From positions 496,001 to 560,000 of the forward strand of contig NW_026570240.1 of NCBI RefSeq assembly GCF_019649055.1: a stretch of 64,000 nt of DNA. The letters run 5' to 3'. Within the stretch, counting starts at the first letter, position 1; each line of letters opens with the position of its first letter. This document shows positions 1 through 12,716 of the stretch, one piece after another. The notes below the pieces were generated by a model, which ran no database searches, was not told the DNA's origin, and was given only the letters and a program-made list of their open reading frames with translations. The stretch is from Paramacrobiotus metropolitanus. Its lineage: Eukaryota; Tardigrada; Eutardigrada; Parachela; Macrobiotidae. The position numbers and the translations under genes are program-made.

Positions 1-1235
1 GACGCCACAATTGCGCAGGCCAATCTTCGGTCATGATTTCGATTTTGGACGGATTCTCGATGGCTGTTTGGTAACCAGCACTTAAGGCATTGTACGTTAT
101 CAGATGGGTCGGTCTTTTCACTGGAGGATTCCTTCAAGGGCAACCAAAGTCATATACTCCCGCGGCGATACGAACTCATCAGTACAGTACTGATAACAAT
201 TTTGCTTTTTACCAGGTCAGGTCTCATTCAAAGTCATTCTGCTATTCTACACGTTTTTTAAACAAAGCACTTCTGTACATAAATATCGACTAATATCTGT
301 ATAAATATTTCAAATTTTTGCTCTTTCCAAAATGGGATCACCTATTTGTAACATCTCGCAAATCATTGAAGTCAGTAAATTGTAGGTACAGTACCTTAAA
401 AATTGCTAGACCTAAACTTCTTTAATAGCGGGTAAGCAGTACGACATTTTGCCATCCGGACACTATAGGCCCGGAACGTTTGTTGAAATTTGCAACAACG
501 AACGTTTGCAAAAGCTGGTTACTGTAACGCGTGAGTTGCATTGGTTTCCAACTTTGCAGGCAGTTGCATCTGCAGCACTGTACTGTACATATTAACCTCC
601 TAAACTATTTTTTGTTCCAAAGGGTACTTCCTATTATTAGCAGTTAGGTGGCTAATTGGTACTAATTTAAACCGCAATGGGACAGGGACAACAGCAAAAC
701 CACGTAATAAAAGGCAATGATGTGCTTACAGCTGGACATTCCATTAAGAATCCTTAAACAGCCACTTTCATTTGGAAATGTTTCAAACTTACAGCGATAA
801 AGACGACGAGACTAGTCTGCGGATGACCAAGCCTCCCATATTATGGATCTCTCTGACAATCTGACCCGTCTGCTGATCGCAAAATCCGCTGACGACAGCC
901 ACAACGCCCTCCATTGCCAGACTGTAGATAGGCCTTCGAATATCTGGCAGGTGATCGGTGCAGATCGCAGCAAAATGGGCCAGTGCAGGCGGACCAAGAA
1001 TTTGCTTGGAAACCGATTTGATGCGCTTAAACAAATCTCCATCAAAATTTTCTGTGATAAAAACGATCTTCCTTCCATTTTTCTTCCTCGAAGCCGCACG
1101 AAGGGCCTCTTCACAGAACAGGAATGAGCAAGCGTGAAAAAGCTTTACGCTCTGTTTCACGGAAGTGTTGTGTTCCAGCTCTTTATCCAAAAGGCAGAAC
1201 TGAAGTTTTGCTGGCGCATGCTTGCCGATATCCAT
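1..1235 (-). CDS. ECT2: ECT2/Pebble Rho guanine-nucleotide exchange factor, N-terminal BRCT part (partial)
   Basis: ECT2 activates RhoA at the central spindle to drive cytokinesis. Its N-terminal tandem BRCT domains bind centralspindlin and restrain the DH-PH catalytic half. Two exons are visible: 793-1235 (ATG at 1235, with an in-frame TGA two codons upstream) and 1-113, joined by a 679-bp GT-AG intron with matching phase 2. The first exon carries an LGPPAL...RRPIYSLAMEG segment followed by SGF and IHNMGG. The second carries PTHLITYNAL and ends near EDWPAQLW. This order matches the first BRCT repeats of ECT2 (GPP, RPLY, FTGF, HHMGG, THLV). The remaining BRCT, DH and PH exons lie beyond the left edge. 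Another BRCT protein is possible, but the run GPP...RP(L/I)Y...GF...MGG...THL is specific to ECT2 among proteins I know. Confidence 0.84.
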
Positions 1236-3317
1236 GCTTCAGCTTCTTCGTACGCGGACGTCACGTTGTATTTTTCTCTCTGAGATGCGTCCGTTTCTCA
1301 TTCTGATCCAGTTTGTCAACGGCGAGCTCGGAGAAGATCGAAGCGTGCACGAGTGTTTACTAATATGGCTCGGTCCACTTTGGAGTAGGAATTCAGTTTT
1401 AAAAATCAGTCCAGGAAGACTTTAGAGCTGAAACATATTCTAATGGTTTTACCCTCTTGCAAAATGAACCTCTGACTGTCTAACAACTGACACAGTCAGG
1501 CAGGTGTCAAACTTTTAGTCCCATCATTCAGACCGTTAATCTATGACAGTAAGCTGTGCGACACAAAAATGGTTACAAAATAAAGACAATAAAATAATGG
1601 CTTCAGTTTGGCTTTATGATTAACAACATGAAGTAGTAAGTACATGTATTAAATGCTGACCGTAAATAATTAAAACATAAAAATTAACAACAGGACTTTT
1701 GCCTTTTGGCCTTCAGCTTCTCAAAAAAATTCAGAAATCAAGTTGAATCAACGGTTTAGCGCTACGTTCTACCGCAATAGGTAACCGCCGTACCTGGAAG
1801 CGTTTGATGTGACTATACGTAAAATTAATACATGCACAGCTGGCCAGTGGCCACTGGGCACTGGCCATTGTTATTATTCATAGTACGTAACGTTTGTACA
1901 ATACACCTATGGTAAATAGACTAATGTAAGTAATTTTACGGTAAAAAAGTTTGTAATTGATGTATTCATTTACTTACTTAACCTTAACTTTGCGATTTCT
2001 TACCGAAAGTGCATGATAATATTAATGTAAATTTAATATATATAGATATGATATACATACCAGCATACGGCAGGCCGAGGATAAGGTCGATGGTATGGAA
2101 TATATGCGCGTTGGTCATTGCGCCCTTGCTACCTGAGAACGCGTTTCCGATGGTCCTGATGACTGTAAATCTCGCTGCGCGCGAATTAGAATCCCAAATC
2201 AACTCAAAATCGGAAAATTGATACTCTGCTCCAGGCTTCTTAAAACTGAACAAAGCCGATCGTCACTTTATCAGTGCTCGTGCTTAAACTGAGCTACACT
2301 ATGTGATAAACTGATACTAGTCATGTTATGCTTGTAATTTTGAATCACCATAAAGTTTTAATTAATATTGGTACAAGCAAAGAAAACATGAACTAGAAAT
2401 AGCGATGCTTGCTGGAAAGGCAAAAAAGAGGACACTGCTCCTGGATGGTATCCAACAATCGCCTCCAAATGTTTCTGCAAGGCCAACGACGTTATTTTGC
2501 TGATCAGACAGCATTTTCTAAGTGTGAATGCTAACGATCGGTGGAAGCATTGCATAATATCAACAAACGTTTCCTAAAGTTATGTCAAGCAGACCTCAGC
2601 TTGACCTTCGAAAAGCAGCCGCATTAATATATATTCGAGAATCGAATTTTAGTGTGAGCAAGAAGGCAAAAAACGTGGACCATTGAACATGCTTAATTTT
2701 CAAATTGTACAGTAGCTCTCACAGTCACGCCTAGGCACAAATACAGTATATATGAAAAATTACTTTATGGTTGTAATTTAAATTTAATAGTGCACTAAGA
2801 GCAGTTCTCAGAAATTTGCATAGTTCCAATTATATATCGTGCGTTTAATTTTAAAAAGCAGTAGTTATGTACGTCGTTAAATTGATAACTGTGCAAATTG
2901 GTACTAGTACTGGACGGTAGCTGTGGGCAGCATGTGTTTTACAATATTTTCTTACAAATACAGTTAAATCTTTATTCGCATCGTTCATCAGTTCTTTTTT
3001 CCTCTTTCCCCACAAAGGATTTTGCTAGTATAAAAATTCATCCGTAATACGCTGTCCATACTCCGCGCTGCCGGCAGCTAGGGTACTGTACAGCGCCGGT
3101 TTAAAGAGCGTTGCGTTACGGCGGTTATGCATTTTATGTTATCAGCCACTTTTCTGCACTTTTCTGCCTCCTGATCAACTTCACTATTCTGTACTGTATA
3201 GTGTATCACACTAATAATCACAGTATCATTTGTGCCTTCGAAGCTTTCGCCCCCGCATGTGTTTCTTATTATCCTTTATAGAAGTACACAAACTTGTTTT
3301 CGGTAGTCAACTTTGAA
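1236..3317. other. Intergenic region between ECT2 and egghead, with one possible orphan exon
   Basis: About 2.1 kb of AT-rich sequence separates two divergent genes and should hold both 5' ends and promoters. On the minus strand around 2047-2233 there is an open stretch with a coding look (FSDFELIWDS, then FTVIRTIGNAFSG), bounded by possible splice sites: an AG near 2233, and a GT either after the TTCTCA at about 2120 or near 2045. I cannot assign it to a family. A small GGCCAGTG hairpin sits at 1842-1866. Nothing else is recognisable. Confidence 0.4.
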
Positions 3318-4833
3318 ATGGCGACAGAAAGTTTTGTTTCCGTTTTGAAACATTCGTGCCATATTTTTCTGTACGCATGTATCCTTGTTTACCTTCAGTA
3401 TACAGCCAAGCTGACTCGCTCAAATTCTCAAGGAACTGCGCCAGATCCAGTAATCGCTTACGGACTGCCCATAACGATCGCGCTATATAGCCTCCGAATG
3501 ATCGCTTTCCTTGCGCTTCCTCAAGTTGTGTTCAACTGCTTTGGATTGTTTTTTATGCCTGCTTTTTCCGATCATGTCGTGCAGAAATATTCGACGATGA
3601 CCGCTCCAAGAATGCGAATACGTGCTGTCACTCGTGGAACTTTTCCGGAGCTCGTGTTTCGGATTGTCGAAAGGAACTTGGCTCTCGTTGAGCAGATGGG
3701 TGTCACTAACTATCTGTACGAAGTTGTTACGGATAATCCTGTCAGTCTTCCGGCTCATGACCAGCTAAAGCAGATTGTTGTGCCTCCGGAGTACCGATCA
3801 CGAACTGGAGCATTGTTTAAGTCGCGAGCGCTGCAGTATTGTTTGGAACCTGGAGTGTACGATTGCGATGAGCAAACCTGGATTGTTCATCTAGATGAGG
3901 AGACGCTTTTAACGGAAAACTCTGTTAAAGGCATCATTAACTTTATCTGCGACGGCCGACATCATTTTGGCCAGGGGTTAGTTACGTACGCGAACGACGT
4001 GGTCGTAAATTGGATCACTACGACCGCTGACAGTTTCCGCGTTGCGGATGATATGGGAAAACTACGGACGCAACTGAAAATTTTCCATCGCCCGCTTTTT
4101 AGGTAAATTTCGAAAATACCGGTTTTTGTACAACAAGAGTGATACATAAGCTTTTGCGAAAATTACTTCTAATTTTACAATAATAACAATATTAAACTTT
4201 TAAAACAGCTGGAAAGGTTCCTACGTTGTGACAAACGCTGCAGCTGAACAGCGCGTATCGTACGATAACGGCCCAGACGGGAGTATAGCCGAAGATTGCT
4301 ATTTTGCCATGAAAGCCTTTGAGCAAGGCTATACATTTAACTGGATCGAAGGTGAAATGTGGGAGAAGAGTCCGTTCACGTTGGGTGATCTTTTGAAGCA
4401 GCGCAAGCGATGGATTCAAGGGATTTTCCTTGTTGTGCACAATCGTGAAATCAAATTCCGCTATAAAGTCTTCCTCGCGATGTCTCTATATGCCTGGTTA
4501 TCGCTTCCGCTATCCTGCATAACTGTTTTGATGAATTTCGTATATCCTGCTGAATTCCCACCTTGGCTGGAAATTACAACAACGTGGATTATGAGCGTTA
4601 ATGTCTATATGTTTATATTTGGAGCTCTCAAGTCATTTCCTCTTCGAAGAATGGGATTATTGAAAAGTATTCTCTGCCTGATTGGAGCAGTCTGCTGCAT
4701 ACCGATGAATATCGTGATTGAAAATATTGCAGTAATATGGGCTGTAGTTTCTGAGAAGCACCAGTTTTACATCGTTGACAAAGATTATCTGGGCAAAACG
4801 TTACCACAGTCCGGCATAACGATTATTGTGTAA
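3318..4833 (+). CDS. egh: Beta-1,4-mannosyltransferase egghead/BRE-3
   Basis: This enzyme transfers mannose from GDP-mannose to glucosylceramide, giving the mannosyl-glucosylceramide core of protostome glycosphingolipids, in the Golgi or ER membrane. Exons are 3318-4102 and 4209-4833; the 106-bp GT-AG intron splits a Ser codon in phase 2. The product is 469 residues, close to the fly protein's length. Visible features are an N-terminal hydrophobic region, an acidic DEE around residue 193, SWKGSYVVTNAAAEQ, the D-N-G-x-D-G-S-x-A-E-D-C core (the ED acid pair at 290-291), the QRKRW (QxxRW) motif at 326-330 typical of processive-type GT2 enzymes, and several C-terminal membrane segments ending in ENIAVIWAV. 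The ATG at 3318 is the first in frame after a stop. It converges with AAGAB. The family is confined to protostomes, which constrains the organism. Confidence 0.95.
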
Positions 4834-5394
4834 TGAGTAATCCTTTGGAAGGAAGTTTCGCGTTATTGTATTTGATTTGCTTCGTAAATGTATGCGTTTT
4901 CTTTTAACCATGTTGCAGCTGTGATATTTTTATACATTTCAATATGGCTCAGTCGTGTCACCATATCATGACATTATTTAATCACCGGTGTACGCAGTAC
5001 GCACTAAGTTGAAAGCGTTAAAGAACCTTCAGCAAGACCAATGAAGTAAAATACAGTTTTAATCAGGACGCTCTCGCCATCATGCTCTTCAATGAACTGT
5101 AGATTTGCAATAGACATGCAGTATAATAACAAAGAGATCATAATATCGGAGCAAAGTCACCGGTATCAGCAAGTATCATTAAAAGTTACAGCTACAGCGC
5201 ACAATATTACTTATATTCTTCGGAAACCAACAATGAAAATTCACTGGAAAGTGGAAGTACAAGGAAAAATATAACACTAATCTTTAATCAACTGCTTTAG
5301 CAAAATTAAGTGTTTACTAAATAACAGAGGTTGTAATTTCAAACTTTGAAAGCCGACCCTGCTGGAATATGTATGAATGCGCCAGCCTGCCCCC
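4834..5394. other. Convergent intergenic spacer egghead/AAGAB
   Basis: About 560 bp between two converging 3' ends. It should contain the 3' UTRs of both genes. I see no coding segment with family similarity and no structured RNA. Confidence 0.5.
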
Positions 5395-6835
5395 TTAATC
5401 AGATAATGAGTCTTCTTCAGAATCATCGCCCATTGATTTCCAAAACTGTTTGGTTATCTGGAAAAAAACCGTTTGTAAAAATAGTATTTATATTTATACA
5501 TATGCTGGTACAGCCAAATGAAATTCACAGCTAACCGCTGGTAAAAAATAACATCTTTTTCTTATCGACTTACCTGTTCGGCATACGACCGTCTTTCTTC
5601 GTTCGACAAGGTTTCCGCCGTAGACTTGAACTGGTGCAAACGAGAAAACAACTGCTCAAACATGTCGACTTCTCTTTCCTCTAAGCCCATTTCTTCCTGG
5701 TTTCCTTCCACCGCAGTTGCTTCCAATACATTGGCAGACGATCTTTCAGTTTCCTCCTGATGGTGAGAGGCAGCAGCGTCAAGAGCGGTTCTCAAATTCC
5801 TCGGCGTTTCTGCTTTCATCGTTAAATTCGACCACATATGGGCGTACAGGGCACTCCGAATACGCGCAAATCCATGGCTTGCTCCGCCAAATTCTTCTTC
5901 CTCTGAATCAATCTCAACAGGCTACAATAAAATTAATGCAAAGACAACATTCCAACAACATACACAATTACATTAGCAGACAACTGGAAAACAGAAAAAA
6001 AGCTTCACCTCTTTTAGTAATATTTCAAGTTTCACAGCTTGGACAGGATACTATCAGTTTAATCCTATAATTAGTGGGAGGCTTGATGTAAGTAAGAACC
6101 ACTAACGATGTTTTTTTCGTAAGATCTCAAAAACCTATTCTTACCGCCAGCTCCACAAGTTCCAGTTGGCGATCAATACAAAAATTCATAAGTTCCTGTC
6201 TAGGAACCTCATCGCCATCAACAGAAAACTCGCAGATTAGAAGTTTCACGGTCGGTGCGTAAAGCTGATCGATAGTACGGAGCCATGACTGCACAACGAC
6301 AAACTCATCTCTGGACTGCGGCCGAAAGTATAACATCACCGCCTCCACGGATTCCGCAAATTCAGCACTGGGAACCGTCCGATACTTTGGAGCACAAACT
6401 TTAACGGTGGCTGTGTAATACTTCGTATTCATATCCCATTTATATCCATCAATGTTCTCTTCCATATAATCCGGCGCTGGAGAACATACACCTTGCAGAA
6501 GATCTAGAGAATCACAGAGAAAATTCACCGGAAGAGAAAGCCACTACTGTAAAGTGATTGCATACAACAACAACAGCGTCATTCGTAATTCACTCTACAA
6601 CACTAATTAAGACCGATATAAGGTTTGCTTCGCGTCTGCAGTTGGGAACGGTGTTTGCAATACTGGGCTCCTGAGTGCAGTAGTCAACAGGATGTTGCAT
6701 CTACGAAGCAGGAATCAGTCTGCAGTAAACGGTAAACCTACCTGCTATCAAATCTTTGGATGATTTGGATTCACTACAAGATACAGCTAAGATTGATGGC
6801 ACTGAAACCAGGTTAGAATCACTTGACTCGGTCAT
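5395..6835 (-). CDS. AAGAB: Alpha- and gamma-adaptin-binding protein p34 (AAGAB)
   Basis: AAGAB is a cytosolic assembly chaperone that binds the large and sigma subunits of AP-1 and AP-2 and supports clathrin adaptor formation. Four exons read in phase: 6742-6835, 6145-6503, 5574-5921 and 5395-5457, giving 287 residues (human about 315). The N-terminal Rab-like pseudo-GTPase region shows NTKYYTATVKVC, FAESVEAVMLYF, LLICE and the CIDRQLELVELAV strand, each matching the human protein in order. Next come an acidic linker, MWSNLTMK, and the C-terminal helix FEQLFSRLHQFK...LSNEERR. The last exon ends with FWKSMGDDSEED and SLSD, the conserved acidic tail after a KxFW motif. The start ATG at 6835 precedes the predicted first beta strand (ILAVSCS). 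It lies 1.15 kb downstream of the DNMBP stop on the same strand and is probably an independent transcription unit. Confidence 0.93.
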
Positions 6836-7983
6836 CTTGTAAGAATCGTGGAATTTGGCGCACAAAAAAACAACTGCAAAACGAAACGTCGCTGAACGAA
6901 CAAATCTTGAGTTTGGTGTGGAGTTTGGAAGACCTACCAAAGTAACCAAAACTGAAAACTTTATGAACAGTATTGGTAAATATTGGTCAAATAAATCACA
7001 CTCTAGCCGTAAGTCTTGGTATACAAGTAACAAAGTCTATTACAAACTGCCCCATAGAGTAGTATGCTTAATGCTATGTAAACGCAAAAAGCGTATATCG
7101 TTGATATCTCGTTTCTCTGAAAACGTTTTACTTGTAAACTTCCTATTTTTCAGAATAAAATTCTTTTCTGTATTTTCTTAGCTATAATTCGAACAGATTG
7201 AATAAAATTGAAAAGATTTTTGAGAAATGCTGAACCGGCAGGGGTTGCCCACTGCCCAGTACGCAACACACTGGGCTTACATATTTTTCGTAGCTGAAAA
7301 GAAAAGCTGACCTGGCATGTAGAGGGGCATTTTTGCGGAACGCCCAGAACGACCGGAATTTTTGTTTACACCAACCACTGATCGCATAATAATCTTTTTC
7401 AAGACAAACGCCACACTTGACAAAAATTTAATTATATGATCTATACTCTATAGTGCTATACCCCCAATACACAGAAAAGCTTTCTCCTGCAGATAATGCA
7501 TTATCTAAAATTAAAAGATACAAATTAAAAGAGTGCAATCTGATCTGAGGGGTAATAAACGCAGGACCAAGACTGGCTAAAAAATTACAGCATATGGAAG
7601 TGGAGCCGATCGGTGCATAGTTGCCATTAGTTGGGGACTTGTGGCCAGTGCCAGAACGAACACACTTTGAAACTTGGAGTAGAAGTTCGAAATGTATTTC
7701 CCAGCTTTTGTCAACGAATCACAGAACAGTATCGAAAACTGTTGTTCATCATTTCATCGCACGAATCCAAAAGGTGACCATAATTACAATTCTACAGAAA
7801 TCCGTAATCTATGGTTAGAAGTAAAAATCTGACTAACACAATATAAAAAACCGTTAACAACGTTTGCTGACCAGCAACCACCGTGCCTTCGAGTATAATA
7901 CAAAAATACAAACAGAAGGTTTTGAAAGTAAATATTTATCAAAACTGATATTACCCATCGAATACTGCAAAACGAAATTCGCT
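6836..7983. other. Intergenic region between AAGAB start and DNMBP stop
   Basis: About 1.15 kb, AT-rich, expected to hold the AAGAB promoter and the DNMBP 3' UTR. I see no recognisable gene, repeat or RNA. Confidence 0.45.
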
Positions 7984-10900
7984 TCATTGAGATGTCATTC
8001 CTACAAACCGCTTCAAATAGGTAGTAGGAACATAACCCCGAGCTCCAAAGCAGTTTTCCACATAACTCCACTCAGTATTCCCATCGAGATCATGAGCGGC
8101 CATGACGGTTACTCTATCCCCTTGTTTCAGAGGCAGCTGGTGAGGACCGTAAGGCACAAATGCAAAGGCAGCAACACACTGTGATTCCACTGGCTTCAGA
8201 TCATTCAAAAGAGCAGCGACTCCACTCGAAAAAGGCATAATCTTTCCTTCCTCGAAAAAGGCATAATCGGCATTATCCAGTGCGTCAAACGGCTTTAAAA
8301 TATTCTGCGGGACAAATCCCGTCTTCCCTTTGTGTTGTATATACCAGCGGTCACTGTTTCCCATCGGCGTGTGCTGCTTGATCACATCGACGACATCTCC
8401 GGGCCGAACACTCAAATCAAAGCTGTCTTTGGGTTGATACTCCTTTATAACACGAAAACGCAGTCCTGGTGATCTTGGAGGAATCGACGACCGAGCGGGC
8501 ACCGGAGGCGCCGCAGCAACGGGTACGGCTCGAGACTGAGAATGTCCCGCTGGTACTGAATTACTCCGCCGAAAATTTCCAGATGAAAGGTCAACAGAAG
8601 CAACCTAAAACATTTTGTTACTAAAAACAAAAGAGCAAACTCCGAATCCAAATAAAGTGTTTACGAACTAGCTGCAGTAACACTACAATAAGAGTCACTC
8701 TGAAAACAATCCCGTACATCTATTCCTGGTTCTCTGTGGAAATTTGTAGAAGTACTGTCAGCTACGAAAACCCCACCATTTTCCACAGGATTGATAGTGC
8801 CCATTTCTGGAATTCGAATGGCAGATCCATAATCCAGCTTCTTCAATTCACATATCACAGTTTCAAGATTCTGTGCCAAGCTTTTTTCTGATCCTTTTCG
8901 ACCGCTTGCTGAAACAGCCTTCACACATGGCAGAATTGCCGATGAGCAAGCGTAAAAGAATAACTTCCGAAAGTGTAGGAAACCATCCACACGGGTACGC
9001 AAAATGTTTGCGGTGGCCTCATTGAATTTCGGGAGCTCTTCGACTAGCTGCGAATTAAGTGCTTGATATACTTTCTTTGCCAAATCCAACTCGTCAAGCA
9101 TCTAGGTATTTACAATAAACATTTTCAGACATAATAGACACAGATGGAAGGTCAACTACACCCGACCAACCGCTTGTGTCCGCTGTCCGTCCTTTATCCG
9201 ATCAATTTTCCTTTTGGCATTCTCATAATCTATCAGCTTGGCGTGACGCTTACTAATCAGTTTTACCGGTCCGGAAAACTGGTTCAGCGTTTCTTCAAGA
9301 GGGTGCACCACGTGGACTTTGATTTTCGGTACCTGTGACAACATTCAGCTTAGGGTTAACATCGACACTTGTAACATAATCCAAACAATTCTAGCTAATA
9401 ATCAGTGTCATACAAATTCATGGATTATTTGCTTAGATATAGCTTCTTGACTGCCACTGAATGCGTCCGCCACGCCGTCAGGTCGATTCTTCAGTAGCAG
9501 AGCGAAATCCTCAGCAATACTTGTCAAAATCGGTAGTAGATTCTGCTGCACAATTAAACGGTTAGCGGACGTAAACGCAAATACATAGAGCTTCATTGAC
9601 TATTTATAAAATTGTCAGCGAACATCTGCGCACCCGTAGTTGCTCAACAAATTCGGCTACATTACGTAAAAACCATTTGATAGTCCGTTTGGTGATCTGG
9701 AACCGCCGCTCTGCCGCTTGGAAAGTCGGATCTTGCATCTGTGCATAACAAAAGAGGTTGTCAACCGAGCAATTGTTTGAACATTAGGTGTAATCCATAC
9801 CAATGTCGTTAATCCGATCGTGCTCGATACTAACAAACCAATTCGACTTGATTTTTTGACAACTGAGTGGAAGCTGAATCGTGACAACCGCTCCGAAAAG
9901 GACGCATCACTATGGTCGCGGTATTTGGCCACTGAAACAATAAAAATTACAGTCAGCGGAAACGCGATCAAAGGCAGCTGCCTTTGAACTAGTAGCAACA
10001 AGTAATGTGGCACCTTCATAACCATATTTTTATCAAACTGTATGAAAAATGACCATGAACCCAAACTAATGCTAATTACTCTGACCGCCAGATAAAATCG
10101 GATCATAATTCGTTCACCTAATTCTTTCCGCCGCTTTAGCTCGTTGATTCCACTAGCGATGTCGGTGCTGTGCTTCATGCACTCTCGGACAAACACGTAA
10201 TCGGAATGTGATTTATCGGTAGCCTGTTATATGACACATCCTTTGGTTAGTGATTAGCACGGCTTCCGATGCATTATTACGTCGTAGTACAACACAAACG
10301 CGACTTAACACTAACCTTGAGTAGCTCGCTCAATAACAGCGGATACTTCAAAACACGCTGTAGAGGTTTGATAAACATGGATGCCAAGTCAAAACAGTTT
10401 ATTCTAAGCCGAATTTCTGCCACTTTTCGCTTCATATATTCATCCAGAAGTGCTATGTCCTTGTACTGAAACGTTCAACTAAATTATTATGTCAATAAAT
10501 AGAGATGATTACTGTTATATCTAAACATTTTCGTCAACCTACCTGACATAACAGCCCAATCGTCGCATCATTGTTCTGACAATAGGTCATGTAAGCACGC
10601 TTCAGTGCGGGAATGTTACGCAAGAACGCTTCCCCAATCTGTCCGTCGTTATTTCGAGCAAATGTCAAATCGTGCAGCAGGTCCTTTGCGACGCTCAAGA
10701 CATCATCAATGGTACCAAAGACAGTTTTACAGTCGAATATCTCCGGCTGAAAAAAAATCCTCGTCAAAAATAATTGTAAACGATCACCGCTTGAAATGCT
10801 GCACAAGACAAGATAACAGCAACAACAGAACCACAGTACAGTACCGGAGAGTCTTTTCGCAAAATATCCATGCAGACCACTAAACTTTCGATATAATCCT

Positions 10901-12716
10901 TTTCACTAGCAATTATCTCGTCGATCACTTTCGTCCGACTAGAACGGTAGCCTTTATCCATAGTGTTAGCAGAATCGCTATTCAAACTGGCTCCGGTGCT
11001 CTCCACAGTTCGCAATTCATAATCACTGCCATGCCACGAAGAACGTTTGTCGGCAGAATAACTGCTAGCATCACCAGAACCCATAGAAAATGTAGGACTA
11101 GCCATACTACGACTGCTGCGAAAGCTGCTGCCGGATGAGCTATCTAATTGGCTGCTCGATCTAATTTCATCCGGTTCAGTGCCGATAATTTCCAGACAGC
11201 TAGCGGCACAAAAACCAACGTTGCCGTAATCATCCATTGCTTCTACCCAGTCCTGACCTCGTTTCCGAAGAATCGTAACGGCATCGCCACTCTAAAGATT
11301 GCGACAGAATTGGATAATCAGAAGCTGTTACAATATTGCAACAGATCAAAACGTTATGACGCAGCAAACCATATGCAAAATAAATTAAATTAACCCGATA
11401 TTTGTCATAGTTTCATATCAAATTACCTTCAAACGTAACTCGTTTGCATTTTGCCCGATGTGATCCGAAAGCGCAATAGCGTATGTATCTGGGGGGAAAT
11501 CTTCGAATTCTTCATCCGACTGGAAATGGTTTGCAATTTCATCGTCGTTTATCGCGTTGCCGTCAGGTACATCCACAATAATCGTTATGAAATCTTTGGG
11601 AAATATGCCGCGTTGACCGTTTGGCAGTTCTCCTTCCAACCAGTTAGGGTCAACATAATTATGCAGGAGAACAACATCACCGGCTTTAAATGATAATTCA
11701 TTCGTCAAACCGGTGTGGAAATCGTATAACGCACGTCCGTGTGGACATGTGATAACCGACACGTCTGGCGCAGGCGTCATAATGGAACTAACCATGTGGT
11801 TAGACAGAAGATCGGGAATCGGCGCCTGGCTGCTGCCTGTTCCAAAAAAGGTTAGTACAGAATTTCATGCTATTATTACAGAAGCGAATGCTCAGCAAGA
11901 ATTTATGTTTCACTTTTTTACTATGAAATCAAAGACTCTGATCAGCTGAACACAATAAAACCGAACTTCCCGTTCTTGCGATGCCATTAATGTTATTGTT
12001 ATTTCAAATATATCCTGCGTGAAATTAATTTACCGTTGATTTTCGTCGTAATAGCCGTCTCCGAATAGCTAACATCGCTTGTAATTGGTTGGGAGGAGAA
12101 AAAACCATTGCTTCGCTCTTGCAAAACGTCCTGGGAGACATCTCGCACCCATTCCAAAGGAAATATTCCATGTCTGTCTCCAATCCATCCGTACCACCAG
12201 TTAGCATCCACCGCACGATCACCAGTAATTACGGAGCCTGTTGATATTAGCAGTTCATTTTTCTTCATAGCGTGACAAATTAAATGTAAACAAGCGAAAA
12301 AACTTAAAATCACGACTTTCTATGACTTTGTAAATAATATTATGTTGTGACTGTTGTCGTCTGATATTGGAAATCCACCATCTGGAAAACCAAACAATTC
12401 TCGCACAGCCTCCCACTGGTTGCTACTGCTTACCTTTTCCAAAGCTTAAATCCCCATTTTCAGACCCTGCAAAATCTTTGACCGCAACGAAAATGATCTG
12501 AGCACTGGAATCCACTAAGACTGGAATCTCGAAAGGTTCTAAACAGTAACTGGGTAGTTTTCCGCTTAATCCCGTGGAGAGATTTTTCGCAAACACTGTT
12601 TTACGGTTTTCTTTGTATATTATCCTCAGAATATCGTTCGTCGTACATGATAGTTCATCTGTATCGTTGGTCCAAAAGTCTGTAATCGCTCTGGCAAAAC
12701 TGCACGAGTCCGACAT
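7984..12716 (-). CDS. DNMBP: Dynamin-binding protein (Tuba): SH3x4-DH-BAR-SH3x2 Cdc42 GEF
   Basis: DNMBP/Tuba links dynamin, N-WASP/Ena-type actin regulators and Cdc42 activation at membranes and junctions. Exons: 12434-12716, 12034-12237, 11427-11836, 10845-11291, 10543-10746, 10316-10465, 10118-10223, 9801-9931, 9634-9738, 9414-9599, 9162-9332, about 8665-9101, and 7984-8604. Total is about 1,150 residues (human about 1,577). In order: SH3-1 (ITDFWTNDTDEL), SH3-2 (AVKDFAGSENGDL...WWYG), SH3-3 (RALYDFHTGLTNELSF), SH3-4 (DAVTILRKRGQDWVEA), a Ser-rich linker, a DH domain with VIDEIIASEKDYIESL and the hallmark KPLQRVLKYPLLLSEL, a helical BAR domain without a PH domain, then two C-terminal SH3s (EYQPKDSFDLSV and AFAFVPYGPHQLPL). 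This exact order is diagnostic. The start ATG at 12716 lies 13 residues before SH3-1. Only the junction between the last two exons is unresolved. It is head to head with POLR2A. Confidence 0.94.

Noticed and set aside
812-1127. Overlapping open frames on both strands within the ECT2 exon
   Set aside because: Only the frame with BRCT similarity and phase-consistent splicing is supported; the others are shadows.
3318-4833. Hyaluronan or cellulose synthase identity for the GT2 enzyme
   Set aside because: The QxxRW motif is shared, but the SWKGSYVV...EDC...ENIAVIWAV sequence and 469-residue length fit egghead/BRE-3.
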